DNA from: CAYLLN01 sp964384375
GTDB lineage: Bacteria; Planctomycetota; Planctomycetia; Pirellulales; Pirellulaceae
Length of the DNA stretch: 64,000 nucleotides
Direction of reading: 5' to 3'
NCBI GenBank assembly: GCA_964384375.1
Contig: CAYLLN010000010.1
Coordinates: 53,972 to 117,971 of the forward strand
The notes beneath the pieces are model-generated. The model saw only the letters and a program-made list of their open reading frames with translations, searched no databases and had not been told where the DNA came from. Both the position numbers and the translations under genes were made by a program. Below are positions 1-8,624 of the stretch, piece by piece; positions within the stretch are counted from its first letter, which is position 1, and the number at the start of each line of letters is the position of its first letter.

Positions 1-1
1 C

Positions 2-76
2 CTGCGGCAATGGCAGGCGCTGCTTGACCTGCAGGCGCGGGTCTCCGAATACTTGCGGCGGATTGGCGATCCCTAA
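2..76 (+). CDS. C-terminal end of an upstream protein (partial)
   Basis: An open frame runs in from the left edge and ends at TAA 74-76. It encodes the last 24 residues of a protein rich in Leu, Gln and Arg (ends YLRRIGDP), which looks helical. The rest lies outside the window, so no function can be assigned. It is on the same strand as the DUF1549 gene 80 bases downstream. Too short to be sure it is coding; the composition and clean frame support it modestly. Confidence 0.45.
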   Translation: MRQWQALLDLQARVSEYLRRIGDP

Positions 77-81
77 GGCTC

Positions 82-155
82 CGTTCCAGGTTCAAGTTCA
101 AAGTTCAAAGTTGTTGTCTTCGACCTTGAACTTTGAACCTGGAACCTTGAACTCA
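82..155. repeat. Inverted pair of TTGAACC-type heptad repeats
   Basis: The left half (82-112) reads as tandem 7-mers of the AGTTCAA type. The right half (about 124-154) reads as TTGAACT, TTGAACC, TGGAACC, TTGAAC, the reverse complement of the left. The two halves can pair into a long imperfect hairpin around a short loop (gttgtcttcgacc region). The element ends immediately before the ATG of the DUF1549 gene. It is one of several heptad-repeat loci in this window. Confidence 0.75.
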
Positions 156-2282
156 ATGAATGTGATTGCGCTATTTCTCGCCGCGGTCGTTTCCGCTCCG
201 GCCGAGTTCGACACGGACGTCCTCCCTGTGTTGACCCGCGCCGGCTGCAACGCAGGTGCCTGCCATGGGGCAGCGGCCAGTCGTGGCGGTTTCAAGCTGT
301 CGCTCTTCGGTGGTGACCCGGCTGCCGACCATCGGGCGATCGTCCACGAGTTCGAAGGCCGTCGTGTCAATCTTGCCCGGCCCGGACGGAGCCTCCTCCT
401 TCTTAAGCCGACCTGGGAACTCGACCACGAAGGGGGCCAGCGGTTCGAGAGTGACAGCGAGTTCGCCCGCCTTCTGACCGAGTGGATTGCTGCCGGTGCG
501 CCTCGGGGAAAGGGGACAACGCTGGCCAGTCTGTCGATCGATCCTCCGCAAGTGGTTGTCCCGTCAGTGCCGACGGAAGTCGAACTGACGATCGGAGCGA
601 TGTTCGCCGACGGCACGAAGCGCCGCGTCGAGAAGCTCGCCCTCGTCACCCCGGCTGATTCCGCCTCGGTCGAGGTCATCGGCGATGGCAGGATTCGCGT
701 GCTCCGGCCCGGCCGCCATGCCCTGGTGATCCGCTTCCTGACGCAGGTCGTCGCGATTCAAGTCACCGCGCCGCACTCGCTGCCGCCGCTCGACGAGGGA
801 AAACTAGCCGCCAACAACTGGATCGATAAGGAGGTCAACCGCGTGCTCGTGGCTCTCCGCCTACCACCGTCGCCACGTGCCGACGACGCGACACTGCTTC
901 GGCGCGGCACCCTCGATCTAACGGGCCGCCTGCCGACGGCTGAACGGATTCGCGAGTACCTGGCCGACGAATCGGAGGGGAAGTTTGCGGCGGAGGTCGA
1001 TCGCCTGCTGGCATCCTCCGCCTATGCAGAATACTGGACCTTCAAATACGCACGCTGGCTGCGGATTCGGACCTCTCCGAACGATGTGGAAGGGACGAAG
1101 ACCTACCACGCTTGGCTCCGTCAGCAAATCGAGTCGGGGCGACCTGTCAGCGAGTGGATGGCCAAACTCGTTACGTCGGATGGAGATTCACACCAGCATG
1201 GTCCCGCCAATTTTCATCGTAGTGCGGCTGACGCCCGCGGCGAAGCGGAACACCTCACCGAAACGCTGCTAGGCATTCGCCTCCGGTGCGCCAACTGTCA
1301 CAACCATCCGCTCGACCGCTGGACGCAGGACGACTACCACGGCCTGGCGGCGATCTTCGCACGGCTCGATCGCGGCCGCCAGGTGCAGCTCAAATCGACC
1401 GGCGAAGTGAATCACCCTGTCACGGGTAACGCAGCCATTCCGCGCCTTCCCGGCGAGCAGTACTTGCCCGCCACCGGCGACAATCGCCCGGCATTGGCCG
1501 CCTGGCTCACGAGCCGCGATCATCGCCGCCTCGCCACAGCCCAAGTCAACCGTCTATGGCACTCGCTGTTCGGCCGCGGTCTGATCGAGCCGATCGACGA
1601 CCTGCGCGATACCAACCCCGCAACCCATCCGGAACTGCTCGACCGGCTCACGCAGGATTTCATCGGCCACCAGTACGACTTGCGGCACACGCTGCGGCTC
1701 TTGGCCAACTCGGCGGCCTATCAGCGCAGCGGCAAGGCGGAACCAGCCGCCAAGAACGACGACCGCTTTCTCTCACACGCCCGCCAACGGCCGCTAGCGC
1801 CGGAAGTGCTGCTAGATGCCGTCTGCGACGCACTTGGCACGCCCCTCGCGCCGGAACATCTCAAGGCCATTTCGCCGGAGGAAGTGGCGCCGGGTTCACG
1901 TGCGATTACGCTTCCGCTGACACAAGTCACCGCAAGCCTGCTGGGTCCGCTCGCTGGTTGCTCCTCACGAGAGGAGTGTGCAAAAGGGAACATCCAGCCA
2001 GCCTCGCTCGACGAACTGGCTGTGCAGCTGCACTGGATCAACGGCCGCTTCCTCAACTCGTCGATTTCCGACCAGTGGCACGAACTAATCAAGCTTGCCC
2101 ACGGGCCAGCGACCGCCGAGGAATTGATCGAACAGTACTATCTGCGAACGCTGTCCCGACTGCCGACGGCGGCTGAGCGAAAGTTCTGGAAGGCCGAAAT
2201 CGGCCAGTTGCCGCGGACCGAGAAGTGTCAGGATTTCGCCTGGGCGCTCTTGAGCTGTCCGGAGTTCGTGACGAATCACTAG
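156..2282 (+). CDS. DUF1549/DUF1553 domain protein with CX4CH motif
   Basis: A 708-aa exported protein of the large planctomycete DUF1549/DUF1553 family, often paired with DUF1501 proteins. Start ATG 156 is chosen because it opens with a signal peptide (residues 1-18) and the upstream sequence is repeat. An N-terminal CNAGACHG motif (C31, C36, H37) is the CX4CH variant of a heme-like site. The DUF1549 segment holds a true CANCH motif (C378, C381, H382) followed by NHPLDRW. DUF1553 covers the C-terminal third, about residues 470-690. The family is proposed to act in periplasmic redox or polymer degradation, but its biochemistry is not established. The DUF1501 gene follows 19 bases downstream, consistent with one operon. 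Confidence 0.9.
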   Translation: MNVIALFLAAVVSAPAEFDTDVLPVLTRAGCNAGACHGAAASRGGFKLSLFGGDPAADHRAIVHEFEGRRVNLARPGRSLLLLKPTWELDHEGGQRFESDSEFARLLTEWIAAGAPRGKGTTLASLSIDPPQVVVPSVPTEVELTIGAMFADGTKRRVEKLALVTPADSASVEVIGDGRIRVLRPGRHALVIRFLTQVVAIQVTAPHSLPPLDEGKLAANNWIDKEVNRVLVALRLPPSPRADDATLLRRGTLDLTGRLPTAERIREYLADESEGKFAAEVDRLLASSAYAEYWTFKYARWLRIRTSPNDVEGTKTYHAWLRQQIESGRPVSEWMAKLVTSDGDSHQHGPANFHRSAADARGEAEHLTETLLGIRLRCANCHNHPLDRWTQDDYHGLAAIFARLDRGRQVQLKSTGEVNHPVTGNAAIPRLPGEQYLPATGDNRPALAAWLTSRDHRRLATAQVNRLWHSLFGRGLIEPIDDLRDTNPATHPELLDRLTQDFIGHQYDLRHTLRLLANSAAYQRSGKAEPAAKNDDRFLSHARQRPLAPEVLLDAVCDALGTPLAPEHLKAISPEEVAPGSRAITLPLTQVTASLLGPLAGCSSREECAKGNIQPASLDELAVQLHWINGRFLNSSISDQWHELIKLAHGPATAEELIEQYYLRTLSRLPTAAERKFWKAEIGQLPRTEKCQDFAWALLSCPEFVTNH

Positions 2283-2301
2283 CATTCGTGGTGGAGGGCC
2301 T

Positions 2302-3642
2302 GTGACCAACTTTCTCCAAGCTCCTCGAGCGACGGCTCTTTCCCGCCGCTCGTTCGTTCGCATTGGCGGCCTTTCGGCGTTCGGTTTGGGTTTGGGGCAA
2401 TTTCTCGCAATGCGACGAGCCGCCGCGGCCGATGCGCCGCAAGCGAAGGCGAAACATTGCATCTTGATCTGGCTCGATGGAGGCCCAAGCCATCTCGAAA
2501 CGTTCGACCTCAAGCCTGATGCTCCGCAGGAAGTCCGCGGGCCGCTCGCTCCAATCAATACGGCGGTTCCCGGCATCCAGATTTGCGATCTGATGCCGCA
2601 ACTGGCCGAGCGGATGAAACACGCGGCAATCGTGCGTTCGATGACCTCCCCGCTTGGCGAGCACAATCTGGGCGCACACTACCTGCTGACGGGATACGTA
2701 CCGACGCCGGCACTGGATTACCCGGCGATTGGTTCAATTGTCGCTCATCTGGATCGCTCGGATCGGATGTTGCCGGGGCACATTGCCGTGCCCAATTTCG
2801 GCGTCGGTGGCCAGCGAATCAGCGGCAACGGTTACTTGCCGACCGCAGTACGCCCGTTTGAGGTTGGCGGCGATCCCAGCCGGCCGGACTTTCGCGTGCA
2901 GGATCTCGACTTCTATCCCGGCCTCGACGCGGCTCGCAACGATCGCCGCCGCGAGTATCTTGCTGCGCTCGATCGGTTCACACGTCTGGGAGAGGCCGCC
3001 GAGGAAGCCGCCCAGCCGTTTTCGCAGGCTTACCGACTCATTGCCTCGCCGGAAGCCAAAGCTGCTTTTGATCTGACCAAGGAGCCGGCAGATACGCGGG
3101 CTCGCTATGGCCCACGAACGATCGGCCAGAGCACGCTCCTGGCTCGGCGACTCGTCGAAGCGGGAGTGCCGTTCGTCACGGTGAACTACCCTGGCTGGGA
3201 CACGCACGACGATCTCTACACCCGGCTGAAGGAAGGCTACACCGGGGCGAAGGTGCCGGTGGGACTTGTGCCGATGCTCGATCAGGCCCTTGGAGCGCTG
3301 CTCGATGATTTGTCGGATCGCGGCCTCTTAGACGAGACACTCGTCGTCGTCATGGGGGAGTTCGGCCGCACTCCGAAGCTGAACACGCAAGGGGGGCGTG
3401 ACCATTGGCCACGCGTCTTCAGCGTACTTCTCGCCGGCGGCGGTGTGCCGGGCGGTCAGGTGATTGGCTCGAGTGACGCAACTGGGGAAAGCCCCAAGGA
3501 CAATCCGGTCACGCCGGCAGACCTCGCTGCGACGATCTTCACGTTGCTGGGAATAGACCCGCAGCGCGAACTGCACACCGCCGACGGGCGACCCATTCGC
3601 CTCAGCCGCGATGGGCGCGTGATCAAGCAACTCGTTTCCTAG
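2302..3642 (+). CDS. DUF1501 protein, Tat-exported
   Basis: A 446-aa DUF1501 (sulfatase-like fold) protein. GTG start 2302 is preceded by a GGAGG ribosome site about 6 bases upstream. The N-terminus has a twin-arginine signal (SRRSFVR, residues 14-20) followed by a hydrophobic segment and AAAADA, a likely cleavage site. Family hallmarks are visible: ILIWLDGGPSHLETFD near residue 55, VNYPGWDTHDD in the middle and VVVMGEFGRTPK followed by GGRDHW near the C-terminus, which resemble metal-site segments of the alkaline phosphatase superfamily. It is the usual partner of the preceding DUF1549/1553 gene. The catalytic activity of DUF1501 proteins is not known. Confidence 0.92.
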   Translation: MTNFLQAPRATALSRRSFVRIGGLSAFGLGLGQFLAMRRAAAADAPQAKAKHCILIWLDGGPSHLETFDLKPDAPQEVRGPLAPINTAVPGIQICDLMPQLAERMKHAAIVRSMTSPLGEHNLGAHYLLTGYVPTPALDYPAIGSIVAHLDRSDRMLPGHIAVPNFGVGGQRISGNGYLPTAVRPFEVGGDPSRPDFRVQDLDFYPGLDAARNDRRREYLAALDRFTRLGEAAEEAAQPFSQAYRLIASPEAKAAFDLTKEPADTRARYGPRTIGQSTLLARRLVEAGVPFVTVNYPGWDTHDDLYTRLKEGYTGAKVPVGLVPMLDQALGALLDDLSDRGLLDETLVVVMGEFGRTPKLNTQGGRDHWPRVFSVLLAGGGVPGGQVIGSSDATGESPKDNPVTPADLAATIFTLLGIDPQRELHTADGRPIRLSRDGRVIKQLVS

Positions 3643-3679
3643 CTCCCTAGCGGAAAGCAAACTGTTTCCGGTGTTTGCT

Positions 3680-4609
3680 ATGACGATTGGTTCAACCATC
3701 GTTCTGGTTCTGGCGGGTTTTGCCGTTCCGCCACCAATCACCGCCATCGCCGTCACTCCCGACGGCAAGCAGGTGGTTTCCGCCTCCCAAGCCGGCGTGC
3801 AGGTTCGTTCGCTCTCCGAGCTGGATGTAACCGCAAGCTTGCCGACCGAACTTGCCCAAGTTCACGACCTGGCCTTAGCTCCTGACGGCAAAACGTTGGC
3901 ACTCATTGGTGGATCGTCCGGTGAAAGCGGCGCCGTCGAAATCCGAGAGTGGCCGAGCGGCAAACTCGCGGCAACGTTGCCGGCCGGCGGCGATGTCGCC
4001 TATCGGGCAGCGTGGAATAGCGACGGCTCGCGACTCGCTGTGGCGTGCGCCGATCGGAAGGTGCGGGTTTTCGCACCGGATGGCAAAACAGCCGCACTGG
4101 TCATCGAGTGCCACTCGGCTGCGGTGCAGGCGGCCCTGTGGCTGGCCGCGGACGATCTGATCCTGTCGGCCGGCGTCGATCAGGCGATTCGTGTGCTGGC
4201 CGCAAAGGACGGTCGCGTGTCGAACTCGCTCGACAACCACACGGCAGCAGTTCGCGACCTGGCGATTCGCCCCGGCAAACACGACGGGCCGACGATGGTC
4301 GCGTCCTGCTCGGCCGACAAGACCGTCCGCCTTTGGCAGCCGGCGATTGGACGGATGGTCCGGTTCGTCAAACTGCCATCTGCGCCTACCTCAGTTACTT
4401 GGTCAACCAGCGGTTCGCACATCCTGGCGGCATGCGAAGACGGCAAGCTGCGGGCGATCGAGCCGACGACGCTCAAGGTCATTGAATTTTCTCAGCAACT
4501 CGAAGGCTGGGCGCACTCGCTGACTGTGCTTCCTGACGGCAGCGCGGCGATTCTCGGCGGCGAGCGAGGCCAGTTGCGGCTCGTCCCTCTGGATGCCATA
4601 AAGCCGTGA
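3680..4609 (+). CDS. WD40-repeat protein
   Basis: A 309-aa exported WD40-type beta-propeller. Start ATG 3680 is preferred over the in-frame GTG at 3671 because it begins a short signal-like segment (TIGSTIVLVLAGFAV). Repeats are recognisable by phrases such as VTPDGKQVVSAS, WNSDGSRLAVACADRKVRVF and VASCSADKTVRLWQP. Third gene of the DUF1549-DUF1501-WD40 operon, a common planctomycete arrangement. Its TGA stop (4607-4609) overlaps the ATG of the next gene, so translation is probably coupled. Probably a protein-interaction scaffold in the periplasm; partner unknown. Confidence 0.88.
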   Translation: MTIGSTIVLVLAGFAVPPPITAIAVTPDGKQVVSASQAGVQVRSLSELDVTASLPTELAQVHDLALAPDGKTLALIGGSSGESGAVEIREWPSGKLAATLPAGGDVAYRAAWNSDGSRLAVACADRKVRVFAPDGKTAALVIECHSAAVQAALWLAADDLILSAGVDQAIRVLAAKDGRVSNSLDNHTAAVRDLAIRPGKHDGPTMVASCSADKTVRLWQPAIGRMVRFVKLPSAPTSVTWSTSGSHILAACEDGKLRAIEPTTLKVIEFSQQLEGWAHSLTVLPDGSAAILGGERGQLRLVPLDAIKP

Positions 4610-5628
4610 TGCAACTCAAACTCCACGCCTTCGACCTCCCGCTGGCACACACCTTCACCATCAGCCGCGAGTCGATCATCAGCCAGCCGACGCTGATCGT
4701 CGAACTGACTCAAGACGGCGTAAGCGGCTACGGCGAGGCGACGAGCAACAAGTACTACGGCTTCACGATCGAGCGAATGAGCCGCGACTTGACGGCACTG
4801 CAAGATCGGCTCGCCGGATTGACGCTCAACGATCCCACGGACCTCTGGCAGCAGATGCAGCCGCATCTGGCCGACGATCCGTTTGCATTGTGCGCGCTCG
4901 ATCAGGCGGCCCACGACCTCTGGGGCAAGCTCCGCGGCCAGCCGGTCTGGAAACTGTGGGGCCTGTCGATCGACAACACGCCGCTTTCGAACTATACGAT
5001 CGGGATCGACACGATCGACGTGATGGTCGCGAAGATGAACGAGTTTCCCGGCTGGCCGATCTATAAGATCAAGCTGGGGACCGATCGCGATCTCGACATC
5101 GTTCGCGAGTTGCGCAAGCACACGACGGCCACATTCCGCGTCGATGCGAATTGCGGCTGGACCGTCGAGCAGGCGATTGCGTACGCTCCCGAGCTGAAAT
5201 CGCTCGGTGTCGAGTTCATCGAACAACCGCTGAAGCCCGCCGACAATCCAGCGAACCACCGTCGGCTCTTCGAGCAATCCGCCCTGCCGATCATCGCCGA
5301 CGAGAGTTGCATCGTGGCAAGCGATGTAGCCCAGTGCGCCGGCCGCTTTCACGGCATCAATATCAAGCTCGTCAAGTGCGGCGGCCTCACACCCGCCCGC
5401 CGAATGATCGCTGAGGCCCGCCGACTTGGGCTTTCCGTCATGGTCGGCTGTATGACCGAGTCGAGCGTGGGCATTTCCGCCATCGCGCAGCTCCTGCCGC
5501 TGCTCGACTACGTCGATATGGACGGCGCGGTGCTGCTAGCCGAGGACATCGCCGACGGCGTCCGTCTCGACCACGGCCGCTGCATCTATCCTGACCGAGC
5601 GGGCAATGGAGTGGAATTAGTCAGCTGA
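4609..5628 (+). CDS. Dipeptide epimerase-like enolase-superfamily enzyme
   Basis: A 339-aa member of the enolase superfamily, most like L-Ala-D/L-Glu epimerases. The active-site set is present: YKIKLG with the K153-x-K155 pair, metal ligands D179 (RVDAN), E205 (IEQPL) and D231 (ADES), a Lys in NIKLVKCGG (251-259) and the D303-x-D305 motif typical of dipeptide epimerases. Reaction by family: epimerisation of the second residue of dipeptides, probably from peptidoglycan turnover. Start ATG 4609 overlaps the WD40 stop. Substrate specificity cannot be fixed from sequence, and other mandelate racemase/muconate cycloisomerase relatives remain possible. Confidence 0.88.
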   Translation: MQLKLHAFDLPLAHTFTISRESIISQPTLIVELTQDGVSGYGEATSNKYYGFTIERMSRDLTALQDRLAGLTLNDPTDLWQQMQPHLADDPFALCALDQAAHDLWGKLRGQPVWKLWGLSIDNTPLSNYTIGIDTIDVMVAKMNEFPGWPIYKIKLGTDRDLDIVRELRKHTTATFRVDANCGWTVEQAIAYAPELKSLGVEFIEQPLKPADNPANHRRLFEQSALPIIADESCIVASDVAQCAGRFHGINIKLVKCGGLTPARRMIAEARRLGLSVMVGCMTESSVGISAIAQLLPLLDYVDMDGAVLLAEDIADGVRLDHGRCIYPDRAGNGVELVS

Positions 5629-5671
5629 CTCGCCAAATTGGGTAGTGGACGACTCGTCAGAAAATGACTTG

Positions 5672-5926
5672 CTAACCCGGGCCGACGGTGCCGAAGAGCT
5701 CGACCCACCATTCGATGTAGGCATCGAGCGGCTCCCAGCGGCCGAAGGCAAAGAGAGGGTAGTAAAGCCAGATAGCGGCGTAGAAGCCGTTCCAACCGGT
5801 CGCTTCGCGAAGCCAGAATGCCGTGGCCAGGACCGGTCCGCTGCTGGGCACGTAGCCAGCAACGAGTAGCACGAAGGCGGCGAACAGCCAACGTACAATG
5901 CCGCGACTGGGTCGGTCGTCGGTCAT
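5672..5926 (-). CDS. Small hydrophobic membrane protein
   Basis: An 84-aa protein with a basic N-terminus (MTDDRPSRG) and two hydrophobic stretches (about residues 12-37 and 45-60), rich in Trp and Tyr towards the end (YIEWWVELFG). It is convergent with the epimerase gene. I do not recognise the family. Codon use resembles the neighbours. No strong ribosome site is visible before ATG 5926, so this is a probable rather than certain gene. Confidence 0.55.
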   Translation of the reverse strand: MTDDRPSRGIVRWLFAAFVLLVAGYVPSSGPVLATAFWLREATGWNGFYAAIWLYYPLFAFGRWEPLDAYIEWWVELFGTVGPG

Positions 5927-6068
5927 GGCCTGAATTTGGGACGGCGATAACTATCGCCGTGGTAGTTGTGCAGCGCGATCAATAGCTGCTTAAGGCAAGG
6001 TGACGTGCCAACGCCACCGATTGTAGCACGATGTCGCGAACCGTCGCGATTTTGGGTGTGAGGAATCT

Positions 6069-8150
6069 CTATTCCGCCACGAAGCAACACATTGAGCGGT
6101 AGCTCAGCGTGAGGCGGCGACTGCGGGGCGGTGGTGGGCCGTCGAGATCGGGGTAGATGTCGTAGGGGGGCGCGGCGGCCGTGTCGAAAAAGAGCCGCCA
6201 GCGTGTCCCCTTGGCGAGCGGCGGCAGGATGAACTCGCGCGGTTCACTCGAGGCGTTGACGAGCAAGAGGACGTCGCGCGACAGTTCCTCCGGATCGTGC
6301 TCGGGATCGACCTTTTTGAACAGGGCGATCAGCGTGGAGTCGTCGCCGTGCCAATCGACGGCGGTTCCCAGGGCACTGAACCAGCTCACGTCGGGCAGGT
6401 CGCCATCGAACTTGGGCTTGCCGGTGAGGAAGTGCTCGCGGCGGACGGTCGGCTGGCTGGTCCGGAAGTTGATCAGTGCGGAGGCGAAGCGGACGAGATG
6501 CTCATGCTGTTTGACAAGATCCCAATTGAACCAGGAGATTTCGTTGTCCTGGCAGTAGGCGTTGTTGTTCCCCTTTTGCGTGCGGCGGCACTCGTCCCCC
6601 ATCACCATCATGGGGACACCCTGGCTGAACATCAGAGTCGCCAGGAAGTTGCGGATTTGCCGGATGCGGAGGTTCTCGATGTCGGTCCGCTTGGTCGGCC
6701 CTTCGACACCATAATTGTCGCTGCAATTGTGGTTGTCGCCGTCGCGGTTCCCTTCGCCGTTCGCCTCGTTGTGCTTCTCCTTGTACGACACAAGGTCGTT
6801 CATCGTGAAGCCGTCGTGCGACGTGATGAAGTTGATGCTCGCGGCTGGCGGGCGGCCGGCATGTTCGTACAGGTCGCTCGAACCGGCCAGTCGCGTGACG
6901 AACGAACCGAGCAGCCCCTTGTCGCCGCGCCAGAAGCGGCGAGTATCGTCACGATAGCGGCCATTCCACTCGGCCCAGCGAAGATCGCCAAAGCTGCCAA
7001 CCTGGTAAGCCCCGGCAGCGTCCCACGCCTCGGCGATGATCTTCGTGTCGGCCAGGAGCGGATCCTCGGCAATCGCCTCGATCAGCGGCGGGTTCGGGAC
7101 GAGATTCCCCTGCCGATCGCGGCTCAGGATCGATGCCAGGTCGAAGCGGAAGCCATCGACGTGATAGTTGTGGACCCAGTGACGCAGGCAGTGGAAGATC
7201 ATCTCGCGAACGACCGGGTGGTTGCCGTTCACGGTGTTGCCGCAGCCGCTGAAGTTCATGAAGTAGCTGCCGCCGTTGCCGAGCATGTAATAGACGCGGT
7301 TCTCTAGCCCTTTGAACGACAGCACCGGCCCAAGTTCGTTCCCTTCGCACGTGTGGTTGAAGACGACGTCGAGGATCACCTCGATCCCTGCGGCATGCAG
7401 GGCCTTCACCATCTGCTTGAACTCGACGACCTGGCCGCCGGGCTCGCGCGAGACGCCATAGCCGCGGTGCGGGGCGAAGAACGCCATCGGGTCGTAGCCC
7501 CAGTAGTTGGGGCGTTCGAGCTTCTGGCCATAGATGCCGTTGGTCGGGTACTCGTGGACCGGCATCAGCTCGACGGCGGTGATGCCGAGCGACTTGAGGT
7601 ACGGAATCTTCTCGATGAGACCGAGATACGATCCGCCATGTTTGACCTTGCTCGACTTGTCGCGCGTGAAGCCGCGGACGTGCGTTTCGTAGATGACCGT
7701 TTCGCTGATCGGGCGGCGGACGTGGCGATCCCCTTCCCAGTCGAAGTCGTCGTCAATGACGACGCACTTCGGCGGGCGAATGACGCCATCGGGCGAAGGT
7801 TGGAAGTTGCCAGCGAGCGCCTTTGCATACGGGTCGATCAGCCGGGCCGTGCCGTCGAAGTATTGTCCCTTCTCCGGTTCGTGCGGGCCGTCAGCTTGAA
7901 AGTGATAGAGTGCGCCGGCACTGACGCCGGGCACAAAGATACTCCAGATGTCTCCCCAGCGATCGGTCTCGCGATTGAACTCGATCACCTCTTCGGGTTC
8001 GAGGTCATCGACATCGGCATAGAGCAACAGGCGCATCGCGGTGGCGCTGCGCGAGAACACGACGAACTGGACGCCGTTCTCGTGAAGAATGGCGCCGTAG
8101 GGGAGAACGTGCGTGAATTGGAGCGTGGGGTGGACGTGTCGCATGAGCAT
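6069..8150 (-). CDS. glgX: Glycogen debranching enzyme (GlgX/isoamylase type)
   Basis: A 693-aa GH13 isoamylase-type debranching enzyme that hydrolyses alpha-1,6 branches in glycogen. The N-terminal CBM48-like domain contains GAILHENGVQFVVFSR. Catalytic blocks follow: VILDVVFNHTCEGNE, DGFRFDLASIL (nucleophile Asp), KIIAEAWDAAG (acid/base Glu) and FITSHDGFTMNDL. Length fits GlgX (about 650-720 aa). Start ATG 8150 was chosen because the longer frame upstream is low-complexity, Arg-rich and not family-like; ATG 8144 is an equal alternative. No other glycogen gene is adjacent. Confidence 0.93.
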   Translation of the reverse strand: MLMRHVHPTLQFTHVLPYGAILHENGVQFVVFSRSATAMRLLLYADVDDLEPEEVIEFNRETDRWGDIWSIFVPGVSAGALYHFQADGPHEPEKGQYFDGTARLIDPYAKALAGNFQPSPDGVIRPPKCVVIDDDFDWEGDRHVRRPISETVIYETHVRGFTRDKSSKVKHGGSYLGLIEKIPYLKSLGITAVELMPVHEYPTNGIYGQKLERPNYWGYDPMAFFAPHRGYGVSREPGGQVVEFKQMVKALHAAGIEVILDVVFNHTCEGNELGPVLSFKGLENRVYYMLGNGGSYFMNFSGCGNTVNGNHPVVREMIFHCLRHWVHNYHVDGFRFDLASILSRDRQGNLVPNPPLIEAIAEDPLLADTKIIAEAWDAAGAYQVGSFGDLRWAEWNGRYRDDTRRFWRGDKGLLGSFVTRLAGSSDLYEHAGRPPAASINFITSHDGFTMNDLVSYKEKHNEANGEGNRDGDNHNCSDNYGVEGPTKRTDIENLRIRQIRNFLATLMFSQGVPMMVMGDECRRTQKGNNNAYCQDNEISWFNWDLVKQHEHLVRFASALINFRTSQPTVRREHFLTGKPKFDGDLPDVSWFSALGTAVDWHGDDSTLIALFKKVDPEHDPEELSRDVLLLVNASSEPREFILPPLAKGTRWRLFFDTAAAPPYDIYPDLDGPPPPRSRRLTLSYRSMCCFVAE

Positions 8151-8624
8151 GGTGCAGCCTCGGGCGAGTGGCGGGTGCGACGCAGATTCCCGACCTGGCT
8201 CCCGTGGAGCCGTCGCCGAAGCGTGATGCTCGACCTGGCGGGGCATCACAAGTGTCCGGCGGGTAGGCCGGTAACTCGTGCGAGCATGTTGCTCGCCCCG
8301 ATTGGGCGCATCCAAGCGCTTGGCGACGAGAGCCGTAAGCGGCTTCAGGTCACTACGCCAGAAACGTACCACCCGCCAAGCGCCGAGGCGGCTTGGCAGC
8401 CCAATATAGCTCGCAAAAAAGCGGCTCCTGGGCCGAGTCACGCCGGTTGCCGAAAGTTTGTCCGATCGCCAACCAGGGCGGGCCTCGTAAACCTTGCGGA
8501 CGGCAAAAGATGTACCGGGGAAAGCACCAAATAGCCGGACAAAACCTGGTCTCGTAATGCGGGAGGCCGCTTAGGGACGGCAAATGCGACCGGGCACAAG
8601 TTTGCTCCCGGCCAAGAACAGGTT
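8151..8624. other. Intergenic region, 474 bases, no gene
   Basis: Between glgX and the acyltransferase gene, both on the minus strand. Open frames here are shadows or Arg-rich non-coding extensions. Several small palindromes are visible, for example gtgatgc...gcatcac near 8223-8249 and agccgtaagcggct near 8329. The latter faintly resembles the GTAA-loop hairpins listed elsewhere but lacks their flanks. No RNA gene recognised. Confidence 0.6.

Noticed and set aside
7353..8534. 393-aa open frame antisense to glgX
   Set aside because: Shadow of the GC-rich glgX reading; no family sequence, no ribosome site, and the opposite strand is a clear GH13 enzyme.
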